Below, in pieces: positions 41,728-49,708 of a stretch of DNA of 53,692 bases. This stretch comes from Streptomyces antimicrobicus (lineage in GTDB: Bacteria; Actinomycetota; Actinomycetes; Streptomycetales; Streptomycetaceae). Numbering within the stretch: the first letter of the stretch is position 1; the number at the start of each line of letters is the position of its first letter. The stretch is taken from assembly GCF_020532625.1 (NCBI RefSeq), contig NZ_JAJAUY010000029.1, positions 1 to 53,692 of the forward strand, read 5' to 3'. The notes under the pieces are model-generated. The model did no database searches and was not told the DNA's origin. It saw nothing but the letters and a program-made list of their open reading frames with translations. The position numbers and the translations under genes are program-made.

Positions 41728-42243
41728 TCAGGGTGCGGCCGGGCCCGGGGAGGGGACGGCGGTGGCGGCCTTGCCCGCCTCGGGCGAGGCCTCTCCGTTG
41801 GTCCAGGCGTAGACCCTCTTGCCCCGCACCACGACCTGGTACTGCACCGCGTCCCCGCACACGGGCCGCGCGTCGTGCCGGGCGTCGGACGGCCACCAGC
41901 GCGCCCGCAGCGCCGGCGCCCCGACCGGCTGCGTCCGCCCATCGCAGGGCGGCATCCTGAACCCGGCGCTGCCGAGGGTGAAGCGGATCAGCCTGCCTTC
42001 ACCGTTCGTCCGTATCTTCACCTTCACGTGGGTGGCGTCCTGAGGGACCCACGCGGGCAGGGCGAAGCTCCGTCCGCTGTCGCGCGGCGCGTCGGCGGCG
42101 GAGGAGAAGCTCTTCTCCTTCTCCTTGAACAGCTGCGCCTTGACGGCATCGGTCGCCGCGTTCGGCGGCAGCTCGGGCAGGACGAACGCGGCGGTCGCGA
42201 GGACACCGACCGTCGCCACGGCGATGACGAGTGGACGCTTCAT
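41728..42243 (-). CDS. Exported or membrane-anchored hypothetical protein
   Basis: At 171 residues an N-terminal hydrophobic segment (LVIAVATVGVLATAAFVLPEL) acts as signal or anchor. The rest holds a compact domain with FALPAWVPQDATHVKVKIRT and CGDAVQYQVVVRGKRVYAWT, and two cysteines that could pair. I do not recognise a family. An upstream GTG at 42258 would add five residues. It is convergent with the hydrolase across a short GAGCTG-rich repeat stretch and divergent from phospholipase A2. Confidence 0.75.
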   Translation of the reverse strand: MKRPLVIAVATVGVLATAAFVLPELPPNAATDAVKAQLFKEKEKSFSSAADAPRDSGRSFALPAWVPQDATHVKVKIRTNGEGRLIRFTLGSAGFRMPPCDGRTQPVGAPALRARWWPSDARHDARPVCGDAVQYQVVVRGKRVYAWTNGEASPEAGKAATAVPSPGPAAP

Positions 42244-42488
42244 ACCCACCAGTCTCACCAGCCGGCCCCCCCGGACGGGTCCCCCTGAGGGACGAATCGC
42301 CCCCCTGCCTCAAGTCGGACAGGGGTCATCCCGCAGTGCCGTACGGCCGGTACGCCCGAACACCGGAACGAGCGTCAACCGGCGTACTCCTCCAGGGAGT
42401 TAGCTAGAGATGACGCGTATAGCGGGATGCAAGGCGCGCACCCTACCTTCCCCGTGAGTTCTCCCACCCCCACTCACGGAGGAACCCG

Positions 42489-43010
42489 ATGAGACGTCGC
42501 TCCCAGCCGGCCCTGGCCACCGCCCTCGCGGCCACCGCCCTCAGTGGTGTCATGGTCATGGCTACTCCGGCCGCGGCCGTGCCGGCCGACAAGCCGCAGG
42601 TCCTGAGCAGTTGGACCCAGACCAGTGCCGCCAGCTACAACTCCTGGGTGACCGCCCGCGCGAACCGGAGCCGCTGGGCCGCGTACGCCTTCGACTGGTC
42701 CACCGACTACTGCAGCAAGTCCCCGGACAACCCCTTCGGCTTCCCCTTCCAGACCGCCTGCGCCCGCCACGACTTCGGCTACCGCAACTACAAGGCGGCC
42801 GGCACCTTCCCGGCCAACAAGCCGCGCCTGGACGACGCCTTCTACGCCGACCTCAAGCGGGTCTGCTCCACCTACTCGGGCGCGAAGAAGACCTCGTGCG
42901 ACGGCACGGCCTGGACCTACTACCAGGCAGTCCGCGCCCTGGGCCTCACCCCGCAAACCACCCCGACCCCGCAAACCGCTCCCACCCCGCAAACCGCTCC
43001 GACCCCGTAA
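42489..43010 (+). CDS. Secreted phospholipase A2 (actinobacterial type) with repeat-derived tail
   Basis: At 173 residues the signal peptide (PALATALAATALSGVMVMA to AAA) is followed by a ~120-residue domain very like Streptomyces violaceoruber PLA2. The catalytic helix is FPFQTACARHDFGYRNYK (His-Asp), the Ca-binding loop is in FDWSTDYCSKSPDNPFGF, and four cysteines form two disulfides. ATG at 42489 has GGAGG upstream. After ALGLTP the protein ends with three Pro-Gln-Thr-rich repeats encoded by an 18-bp array that continues beyond the stop. Confidence 0.95.
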   Translation: MRRRSQPALATALAATALSGVMVMATPAAAVPADKPQVLSSWTQTSAASYNSWVTARANRSRWAAYAFDWSTDYCSKSPDNPFGFPFQTACARHDFGYRNYKAAGTFPANKPRLDDAFYADLKRVCSTYSGAKKTSCDGTAWTYYQAVRALGLTPQTTPTPQTAPTPQTAPTP

Positions 43011-43076
43011 ACCACTCCGAGCCCGCAAACCGCTCCGACCCCGTAAACCACTCCGAGCCCGCAAACCACCTGACCC
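42951..43076. repeat. Seven-copy exact-period 18-bp array spanning the PLA2 stop codon
   Basis: Units start at 42951, 42969, 42987, 43005, 43023, 43041 and 43059, consensus CCGCAAACCGCTCCGACC. In units 4 and 6 the CAA (Gln) codon is TAA; the TAA of unit 4 (43008-43010) is the PLA2 stop. The remaining units stay in the same frame up to a TGA at 43071. Confidence 0.95.
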
Positions 43077-43095
43077 TCAAGCCCATGACCTGGAG

Positions 43096-43124
43096 GGCGG
43101 GCCCGATGCCGCAAAGGGCCCGCC
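43096..43124. terminator. Perfect 9-bp hairpin downstream of phospholipase A2
   Basis: GGCGGGCCC (43096-43104) and GGGCCCGCC (43116-43124) form a perfect stem with an 11-base loop, 86 bases after the PLA2 stop and 85 bases before the convergent nuclease stop. It is followed by AAACCCCCC rather than T. It probably limits read-through in both directions. Confidence 0.7.
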
Positions 43125-43208
43125 AAACCCCCCCACCGGGCTTTCACGTCGCAGGAGCGCACCACCCAGGCACCGGAACGTTCCCTTCCGACGCAGGGGC
43201 CGCCAGGC

Positions 43209-44543
43209 TCACGCGAACACGTCCTCCTCACGTCCTGGCCAAGCGAGGGTGATCCCCACCCGCTCACAGAGGGGTATCCAGCGTGACTCCGTCGGTTCCC
43301 GCTCGACCCACAGCACGGCGCGCACGGAATTCGCCCGGTCCGCGAGCCTGTCCTGGTAGTCGAGCAGCTGCCCGATACCGGCGCGCAGCTGCCGCGTCTC
43401 GTTGGCCCGGGTCAGCGACTTCACCTCGCAGACGGTCAAGTCATCGTCATTCGACCGCCAGCCGAGGTCGAAGTCGGGGTCTGCGACTCCGGGCGAGAAC
43501 ACATCCAGCCCTCCGATCCTTGCAGCGGCCGCCAAGTCGTTCTGCAGCTTGCGATGTGCCGTGAGGTTCCTCGTGACGAGTTCGATGTTGGTGAGGCCGG
43601 GTTGGGCGGACGTCAGCTCTACCGATTCGTCCGCCACGCGGTATCCGCATCCGACCGGGACACTGGGGGGCTGGGTGGTGCTGCCCACCGGTACCAGGTG
43701 GAATCGGATCACCTTTCGCAGCGGCCCTCCGCCCGTTTCCGGCGCCTCCCCCCAGGAGTACGGTTCCTCCGGGTCCACGGCGAACTCACCCACGTACCGG
43801 ACGATGCCGCGCGACCCCTCGAACAGCCGCAGGGAGAGTCCGAGACTCACGTGATCCCGAGTGGACGAGTTGCCCAGGCTGTCGAAGGTCTGGGGCCCCT
43901 TCTGCCCGTCACCCGTGTAGTGGAACGTACCGTCCTCAGCCCACTTGTCGAAGTAGCCGTGCTGGTGGCCCGTCTTCGGATCGGTGAAGAGCAGCACGTT
44001 GGGGGACTTGGCGCACTTGCTGATGCCCCCCTGGCGGCTGCCGCCGTACCGGTCGTGGAGCTTCTTGCGCTTGATGGTCTGGCCGGGCTGGAGGTGCCAG
44101 GACGGCACTCCGCCTTCGACGTGTCCGGTCGCGAGAGCCTCCTCGAACGCGCTCCACTGCTCCGCGGTCACCCTGTGCGGATTGGCGGCGAACAAGGTAC
44201 TCAGCGGGGACTCCTCCTGAAATCGCAAGTCCTCTGTGAAGCGCTGCCGCGGTATCGGCTGTGCAAGCCACTCTTCCATGACCAACGGCGCGTACCAGCG
44301 CGTTCCGGGGGGCTCCTGCCAGTACTCGTCGGGAGCGGTCGGCTGCTGCGTGGGGACGCCCGTGACACGGCCCCGGCCGACGAGGCCGCCACGAGGGCCC
44401 GTGACCCACATGACGAACTCGTCGCCGGCGGCCAGCTCCTTCAGATGCCGCCCGACGCTCCAGGACCTGAGCTCGTGTCCATCTCGCCGATACCGGTCGA
44501 GGTCGAACATGTCCTGGTTGCACGCCAGAAGCCACGTCGCCAT
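43209..44543 (-). CDS. Predicted type IV (modification-dependent) restriction enzyme: EVE + ScoMcrA-like reader + PD-(D/E)XK nuclease
   Basis: At about 444 residues, three domains are seen. (1) Residues 1-130, EVE/ASCH-like modified-base reader: MATWLLACNQDMFDLDRYR, then LKELAAGDEFVMWVTG, GLVGRGRVTG. (2) About 150-285, a ScoMcrA-type SRA-like domain: KKLHDRYGGSRQGGISKC, VLLFTDPKTGHQHGYFDKW, DGTFHYTGDGQKGPQTF, LRLFEGSRGIVRYVGEF. (3) About 325-444, a PD-(D/E)XK nuclease: DFDLGW (Asp about 358), then LTVCEVKSL (Glu about 371, Lys 373) and GQLLDYQ. It should cleave foreign DNA carrying modified bases. ATG at 44543 has GGGGG upstream; ATG at 44555 is an alternative. Its GC is lower than its surroundings (39/60 in 43441-43500 versus 47/60 in 46021-46080), and it neighbours an integrase remnant and a tRNA, which suggests transfer. 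Confidence 0.85.
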   Translation of the reverse strand: MATWLLACNQDMFDLDRYRRDGHELRSWSVGRHLKELAAGDEFVMWVTGPRGGLVGRGRVTGVPTQQPTAPDEYWQEPPGTRWYAPLVMEEWLAQPIPRQRFTEDLRFQEESPLSTLFAANPHRVTAEQWSAFEEALATGHVEGGVPSWHLQPGQTIKRKKLHDRYGGSRQGGISKCAKSPNVLLFTDPKTGHQHGYFDKWAEDGTFHYTGDGQKGPQTFDSLGNSSTRDHVSLGLSLRLFEGSRGIVRYVGEFAVDPEEPYSWGEAPETGGGPLRKVIRFHLVPVGSTTQPPSVPVGCGYRVADESVELTSAQPGLTNIELVTRNLTAHRKLQNDLAAAARIGGLDVFSPGVADPDFDLGWRSNDDDLTVCEVKSLTRANETRQLRAGIGQLLDYQDRLADRANSVRAVLWVEREPTESRWIPLCERVGITLAWPGREEDVFA

Positions 44544-44682
44544 GCCCACCCCCATGGGTCGAGAAGATCAGCAATCCGAGCCTACGGCAGCGGTCCGACA
44601 GTGCAGACGGGTTTGGGCTGCAAGGAGGGCGGGGGGCGATCCGCAAGGAACGTGGCCTGGAGCGCAGGGAGGCGGACGACAT

Positions 44683-44961
44683 ATGCGTCGTTCCCTGCCG
44701 GCCCGCGTCGCGAGAATCCTCCGTGGGTACATCGAGCGCGAGGTCGAGGGGTACGCCTCCCCACTCGCGAAGAAGGTGTACGACCTTCGCCACACCTGCC
44801 TCACCAATTGGCTGAACGATGGAGTGCCGCCGGCTCAGGTGGCGGAGTGGGCGGGGAACGGCGTGCCGGTCCCGCTCGCCATCTACGCCCGGTGCATCGT
44901 CGGCCACCTGAAGGATCTGAAGCACCGGATCGAGGCCGGGGGAGACCTGCCGGAAGCGTGA
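44683..44961 (+). pseudogene. C-terminal remnant of a tyrosine recombinase (phage/ICE integrase)
   Basis: About 92 residues end with KKVYDLRHTCLTNWLNDGVP, VAEWAGNGVPVPLAIYARC and VGHLKDLKHRIE. This is the active-site box of actinobacterial integrases (Arg of DLRH, Tyr of IYARC). The normal GHS preceding the Tyr is GNG, so the catalytic His is lost, and the N-terminal ~300 residues are absent. It points at the tRNA-Arg gene 250 bases away, the usual position of an integrase beside its attachment site. The stretch 44962-45210 between them has CGCGGAGACA repeated twice and no gene. Confidence 0.85.
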
Positions 44962-45210
44962 GCGGGGGCACGGCGTGCGGACGGACGCGGAGAACGCCAC
45001 CGCGCATCCACCGTGGCCACCTGAGGAAGCGCGGAGACACCCGGAGAACCGCGGAGACAGCCGCTCGCAGTCGGACGGCCGTTCGGGTGGTCCGGGCCGC
45101 CGTCCGGCTCTTACGCCGGCACTACTTCCCCCGCGCTAAAGTGCCCTGACCTGCGCAAAAGCCCCCCGATGCGATCCAGCGGAGGGCCAGGGAAGGCTGT
45201 GGAAGAAGAG

Positions 45211-45283
45211 CGCCCCCGGCAGGACTCGAACCTGCGGCCAAGCGCTTAGAAGGCGCCTGCTCTATCCACTGAGCTACGGGGGC
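45211..45283 (-). tRNA. tRNA-Arg (anticodon TCT)
   Basis: Read on the minus strand, the 5' acceptor GCCCCCG pairs with CGGGGGC near the 3' end, followed by discriminator G. The D arm is GCTC-AGTGGATA-GAGC, the anticodon stem-loop GGCGC-CTTCTAA-GCGCT with TCT at 34-36, and the T arm is CAGG-TTCGAGT-CCTG. No CCA is encoded. The 3' end faces the integrase remnant, as expected for a tRNA integration site. Confidence 0.97.
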
Positions 45284-45564
45284 CGGAAGGTGACCGTGTG
45301 CGGTCTGGAGCCCCGTGGTGGGGGTGGGACTTCGGCCGTGCCGGGTCAAGGATAGGGCTCCGGTCGCCTTGTCCCGGTTGCTTCGCTCGCGTGCCACGAT
45401 GTGGAGGTTCGGTGAAGCGGTCCCGATAATCGCAGGCAGGTGCGATTCTCGCACCGCTTTTGCGCCGCCACGCGCCGGGTGTTGTGCACTCGTTATGCCT
45501 GCGCCCCACTCGCCCCTTGTGTCTGTGATGTTCCGCCCGAGTCGCGGTCGGCGCGCGCAGGGCG

Positions 45565-45615
45565 TATAAGCTTCAAAAAAGGTCACAAATTGGGCATTCT
45601 TCGCATGTGGTGACC
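45565..45615 (+). promoter_or_regulatory. AT-rich dynA promoter with GGTCAC/GTGACC dyad, possibly leaderless
   Basis: This is the end of the 323-base gap between the tRNA and dynA. It holds TATAAG (45565-45570), an A run (CAAAAAA) and the dyad GGTCAC (45581-45586)/GTGACC (45610-45615), whose right arm overlaps the second codon onwards of dynA. There is no Shine-Dalgarno before GTG 45607, and a CATTCT -10-like hexamer lies ~10 bases before it, so translation may start at the mRNA 5' end. The left part of the gap (45284-45560) should hold the tRNA promoter; no gene is seen there. Confidence 0.5.
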
Positions 45616-47229
45616 TTGGATGTTCGGCCTCAGCTGCTCGATGCCCTGTCCGCCCTGCGCGACCGGGTCGCCTCCGTGCGTCTGCCGCTGCCCCTGCCGG
45701 GAGCCCCGCGGGCCCGGCAGACCAGGGCCGAGCTGCTCGCCCAGCTCGACGACTACCTGGTCCCCCGCCTGAAGTCACCCGAGGCACCGCTGCTCGCCGT
45801 CATCGGCGGGTCGACCGGTGCCGGCAAGTCCACGCTGGTCAATTCGCTCGTCGGCCGGCAGGTCAGCGAGGCCGGGGTGCTGCGGCCCACCACGCGCACG
45901 CCGGTGCTCGTCTGCCATCCGGACGACCACCACTGGTTCGCCGGCATGCGCGTCCTGCCCGACCTGCTGCGCGTCTGGCTGCCGGCCGACGAGGAGGAGG
46001 AACTCCTCACCCCCGCCGGCCGCAGGACCGCCAAGGCCAGGGCCGCCGCCGGCGGCCGTGAGCTGCGGATCGAGACCGTCAGCACCCTGCCGCGCGGGCT
46101 CGCCCTGCTCGACGCGCCCGACATCGACTCCCTCGTCGTCGAGAACCGTGCCCTCGCCGCCGAGCTGATCTGCGCCGCCGACGTGTGGGTCATGGTCACC
46201 ACCGCCTCCCGCTACGCCGACGCCGTGCCCTGGCACATCCTGCGCACCGCCAAGGAGTACAAGGCGACCCTCGTGATCGTCCTCGACCGGGTGCCCCACC
46301 AGGTGCTCGCCGAGGTCTCGCGGCAGTACGGCGCGCTGCTGACCCGGGCCGGGCTGGGCGACGTACCGCGGTTCACGGTTCCCGAGCTGCCCGAGTCCGC
46401 CGGGGGCGGTGGGCTGCTGCCCGCCAGCGCGGTCGCGCCGCTCGCCGCCTGGCTGCTGCACCACACCCAGGACCCCGCCGCCCGGCAGCAGGCCGTCGGC
46501 CGTACCGCCCTCGGCGCGCTCGACTCGCTGCGCCGCCGGATGCCGGAACTGGCCTCCGCCGTCGCCGCCCAGCACGCCGCCGCCGTACGGCTGACCTCGG
46601 CCGTCGAGGACGCGTACCGCAGGGAGGGCAAGCGGGTACGGGGCCGGTTGGACGCGGGAGCCGTGCTCGCCGGGGACACGCTGACCCGGTGGCGCGGCTA
46701 CCCCCTCGACACCACCGCGGACGAGCTCCTCGACTCCCTCGCCGAGAGCCTGTCGGCCCTGCTGCAGTGCGCCGTCGCCGCCGCCGACGAGCGCATCGCC
46801 GAGGCCTGGCGCAAGGAGCCGGCGGCCGGCGCGATCCCGTTGCCCACCCCCGACCGGGAGGCCGGCCGGCGCATCGGCGTCGCCGTACGGCACTGGCGGC
46901 GGGTGCTGGAGGAACTGGCCGAGGAAGAGGTCGCCCAGCTCGCCAAGCAGCCGCCGCCGGACCCCGACGGCGTGGCCGCGCTGCTGGTGGCGGCCCTGCT
47001 CGGCGGCAAGCGGGCTCGGGGCGCCGGGGAGAAGCTCGTCGAGCGGATCGGCGTACAGGCGGCGCTGCGGCTGCGCGACCGCGGCGGAGAACTCGTCGGG
47101 GAGCACCTGGACCAGGTCCTGCGCGCCGAACGCGACCGGCGCCTCGCCCCCCTCGACGCGCTCGAAGTGACCCCCGAGGCCCAGGCCGAGCTGATCGCCG
47201 CGCTGTCCGTACTGCAGAAGGAGAGGTGA
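45607..47229 (+). CDS. dynA: Dynamin-like GTPase DynA
   Basis: At 540 residues the P-loop [20 protein letters not shown] lies near residue 67, switch region [12 protein letters not shown]3 [14 protein letters not shown] and a VIVLDRVP G4-like segment. Long alpha-helical stretches follow, and no transmembrane helix is evident. In Streptomyces the dynAB pair encodes dynamin-like proteins that stabilise FtsZ rings in sporulation septa. The order here, with dynB four bases downstream and an SSB gene after it, fits that locus. The symbol rests on family and neighbourhood. Confidence 0.85.
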   Translation: MVTLDVRPQLLDALSALRDRVASVRLPLPLPGAPRARQTRAELLAQLDDYLVPRLKSPEAPLLAVIGGSTGAGKSTLVNSLVGRQVSEAGVLRPTTRTPVLVCHPDDHHWFAGMRVLPDLLRVWLPADEEEELLTPAGRRTAKARAAAGGRELRIETVSTLPRGLALLDAPDIDSLVVENRALAAELICAADVWVMVTTASRYADAVPWHILRTAKEYKATLVIVLDRVPHQVLAEVSRQYGALLTRAGLGDVPRFTVPELPESAGGGGLLPASAVAPLAAWLLHHTQDPAARQQAVGRTALGALDSLRRRMPELASAVAAQHAAAVRLTSAVEDAYRREGKRVRGRLDAGAVLAGDTLTRWRGYPLDTTADELLDSLAESLSALLQCAVAAADERIAEAWRKEPAAGAIPLPTPDREAGRRIGVAVRHWRRVLEELAEEEVAQLAKQPPPDPDGVAALLVAALLGGKRARGAGEKLVERIGVQAALRLRDRGGELVGEHLDQVLRAERDRRLAPLDALEVTPEAQAELIAALSVLQKER

Positions 47230-47233
47230 CGCG

Positions 47234-49147
47234 GTGACCGCACTGGCCGATCGCACCGACGACCGCTGGGACGACGGGCTCATCGCGCGCTCCCGCCGCC
47301 CCGACGACCCCTCCGCCCACGACCACGGCCTCGACGGCGACCCCGACGCCGACGACGCGCTCGTACGGGCCGTCTCGGGCAGCTTCTCCGGTTCCGGCTC
47401 AGGCTCAGGCTCCGGTTCCGGTTCCGGCTCAGGTTCCGGTTCCGGTGACGGCGGCGACGGCGGTACGTTCCCCACCGCGCCGGTCACCCCCGAGGGCAAG
47501 GCGCTGCGCACCCGGCTGGAGGCGCTGCGCCACCTCGTCGGACTGTCCCGGACCCGGCTCGACGGCAAGACCCTCGCCGAGGCGGGACGGGTGCTCGACG
47601 AGGCCGCGGCGCGGCGCGGCCTGTCGCCGCAGCACACCGTCGTCGCGATCGCCGGCGCCACCGGAAGCGGCAAGTCCACGCTCTTCAATTCACTCGCCGG
47701 GGTGCAGATCTCGGAGACCGGACTGCGCCGGCCCACCACCGCCGCGCCCATCGCGTGCAGCTGGACCGACGGCGCCGCCGGCCTCTTGGACCGGCTGGAG
47801 ATCCCCGGGCGGCTGCGCCGGCGGCCCCGGGAGACCGGCGAGGCGGCCGGGGCGCTCCAGGGACTCGTCCTGGTGGACCTGCCGGACCTGGACTCCGCCG
47901 TGGGCGCCCACCGGGCGCACGTGGACCGGGTGCTGGGGCTGGTCGACGCCGTGGTCTGGGTGGTGGACCCGGAGAAGTACGCGGACGCCGTGCTCCACGA
48001 ACGCTATCTGCGCCCGCTCGCCGGCCACGCCGAGGTGACGTTCGTCGTGCTCAACCAGATCGACCGGCTGCCCGGCGAGGCCGCCGACCTGGTCCTGGAC
48101 GACCTGCGCCGGCTGCTGGACGAGGACGGGATGGCGCTCGGCGAGCACGGCGAACCGGGCGCGACCGTGCTCGGGCTGTCCGCCCTGACCGGTGAGGGCG
48201 TGGCGGAGCTGCGCGAACTGCTCGGCCAGTTCACCCAGGAGCGGGGCGCGGCCACCCGGCGGATCTCCGCCGACGTCGACCGCGCGGCGGTGCGGCTGCG
48301 GCCGCTGTACGTGACGGACGGGCCGCTGCCGGAGCTGGGCGAGCGCGCCAGGGCCGAGTTCGAGGACCGGCTCGCCGAGGCCGTCGGCGCGTACGCCGCC
48401 GGCCTCGCCGCGGAACGGGCCTGGCGCCGCAACGCCGGCAAGGCCTGCGGCACCCCGTGGCTGCGGCTGTGGCGCTGGTACGAGAGCCGGCGCGCCCCGC
48501 AGCGGCTGGGCGGGCTGGCGGCGCTGGCGGCGATCGGCGGGCGCACCTTCGGGGTGGAACCGGAGCCGCCGGAGGCGGAGGTGACGGCGCGCCAGCGGGT
48601 TGAGCAGGCGGTGCGGACGGTGGCCGACGAGGCGGCGGCGGGACTGCCCGATCCGTGGGCGCAGGCCGTACGGGAGACGGCCACGCGGGGGGCCGCGGGC
48701 CTGCCGGAGGCGCTGGACGAGCTGGCGCTGTCGGCCGGGGTGCCCACGGGCAAGCCGCCGCGACCGGCGTGGTGGCCGGCGGCCGTGCTCGCCCAGGCGG
48801 CGATGACGCTGGTGCAGATCTACGGCGGGTTGTGGCTGGTCGGGCAGATCGTGGGCGTGCTGGAGCCGAAGCTGCTTCCGCCGGTGCTGCTGATGGCGGC
48901 GGGCATCGTCGGCGGGCCGCTGGTGGAGTGGGCGTGCTCGATGGCCGCCCGCGGCCCGGCACGGCGCTACGGGCAGGACGCCGAACGGCGGCTGCGGCAG
49001 GCGGCGGCCGGGTGCGGACGGGCGCGGGTGCTGGAGCCGGTGGCGGCGGAACTGCTGCGCTACCAGGAGGTGCGGGAGCAGTTCGTGAGCGTGGCGGGCG
49101 GAGCCGGTACACCCGGACGGGGGACGCGCCTGTCCACAACCCGGTAG
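47234..49147 (+). CDS. dynB: Dynamin-like membrane GTPase DynB
   Basis: At 637 residues it has the P-loop VAIAGATGSGKSTLFNSLAG (about 139-158), LRRPTTAAPIACSW, G3 GLVLVDLPDLDSAV and G4 FVVLNQIDRLPGE. Two transmembrane helices near 515-570 (AAMTLVQIYGGLWLVGQIVG and LPPVLLMAAGIVGG) distinguish it from DynA. The N-terminus carries a Gly-Ser run encoded by hexamer repeats. GTG at 47234 lies four bases after the dynA stop, so translation is probably coupled. Confidence 0.88.
   Translation: MTALADRTDDRWDDGLIARSRRPDDPSAHDHGLDGDPDADDALVRAVSGSFSGSGSGSGSGSGSGSGSGSGDGGDGGTFPTAPVTPEGKALRTRLEALRHLVGLSRTRLDGKTLAEAGRVLDEAAARRGLSPQHTVVAIAGATGSGKSTLFNSLAGVQISETGLRRPTTAAPIACSWTDGAAGLLDRLEIPGRLRRRPRETGEAAGALQGLVLVDLPDLDSAVGAHRAHVDRVLGLVDAVVWVVDPEKYADAVLHERYLRPLAGHAEVTFVVLNQIDRLPGEAADLVLDDLRRLLDEDGMALGEHGEPGATVLGLSALTGEGVAELRELLGQFTQERGAATRRISADVDRAAVRLRPLYVTDGPLPELGERARAEFEDRLAEAVGAYAAGLAAERAWRRNAGKACGTPWLRLWRWYESRRAPQRLGGLAALAAIGGRTFGVEPEPPEAEVTARQRVEQAVRTVADEAAAGLPDPWAQAVRETATRGAAGLPEALDELALSAGVPTGKPPRPAWWPAAVLAQAAMTLVQIYGGLWLVGQIVGVLEPKLLPPVLLMAAGIVGGPLVEWACSMAARGPARRYGQDAERRLRQAAAGCGRARVLEPVAAELLRYQEVREQFVSVAGGAGTPGRGTRLSTTR
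47386..47446. repeat. GGYTCM hexamer array encoding a Gly-Ser linker in DynB
   Basis: About ten hexamers of the form TCCGGT/TCAGGC encode a GS dipeptide run between the acidic N-terminus and the GTPase domain. Synonymous variation (TCC/TCA, GGT/GGC) is present, so it is partly aged. Confidence 0.9.
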
Positions 49148-49238
49148 TTGTCCACAGGCGTCGGCGCGGTGGGAGGGGCCGGGCGCAGTCTGGTCCCACG
49201 CGCCGCAGGACGTGGACGACGAGGAGGGGGCGCCGCAG

Positions 49239-49640
49239 ATGAACGAGACCGTGGTGACGCTGGTGGGCCATGTGGCGACCCAGATCGACTACCGCGAGAC
49301 GCCGAGTGGACCGGCGGCGAGATTCCGCTTCGCCGTGCGGCCCCGGTTCTACGACCGCCAGAAGGAGGCCTGGACGGACGGGGCGACGAGCTTCTACACC
49401 GTGTGGGCGCGGCGGTCGCTGGCCGCGAACCTCGCGGCCTCGGTGTCCGTGGGCGAGCCGCTGGTCCTGCACGGCAGACTGCGGGTCCGCGACGAACAGG
49501 GCGAGGGGCAGCGGTGGGTCTCGGCCGAGATCGACGCGCTGGCCGCGGGGCACGACCTGAGCCGGGGGACGGCGGCCTTCCGCCGGGCGGCGACGGCGGG
49601 CGCGCCACTGACGGAAGCTCAGAAGGGGGCGGTGGTCTAG
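49239..49640 (+). CDS. ssbB: Short single-stranded DNA-binding protein (SsbB-like)
   Basis: At 133 residues it has an OB fold: NETVVTLVGHVATQIDYRET, AARFRFAVRPRFYD, TSFYTVWARRSLAANLAASV and GEPLVLHGRLRVRD. It lacks the acidic C-terminal DDDIPF tip of the housekeeping SSB, as expected for the second Streptomyces SSB (SsbB), which works in chromosome segregation during sporulation. ATG at 49239 has GAGGAGGGGG upstream. It lies 91 bases after dynB, and that gap contains two TTGTCCACA-type motifs. Confidence 0.82.
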   Translation: MNETVVTLVGHVATQIDYRETPSGPAARFRFAVRPRFYDRQKEAWTDGATSFYTVWARRSLAANLAASVSVGEPLVLHGRLRVRDEQGEGQRWVSAEIDALAAGHDLSRGTAAFRRAATAGAPLTEAQKGAVV

Positions 49641-49708
49641 GTGTTCGAGGCCTATAGGATTCCCCGGTATCCACGGGCATCTGGGGCTTTGGCCCGAAGG
49701 GGAAGACT

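Noticed and set aside
42951..43076. Resemblance of the 18-bp array to a CRISPR array
   Set aside because: The units are contiguous with no unique spacers and no cas genes are nearby; it is a simple tandem repeat.
42900..45210. Search for a second copy of the tRNA-Arg 3' end as left attachment site
   Set aside because: No matching block of useful length was found by eye; the other end may be deleted or outside the window.
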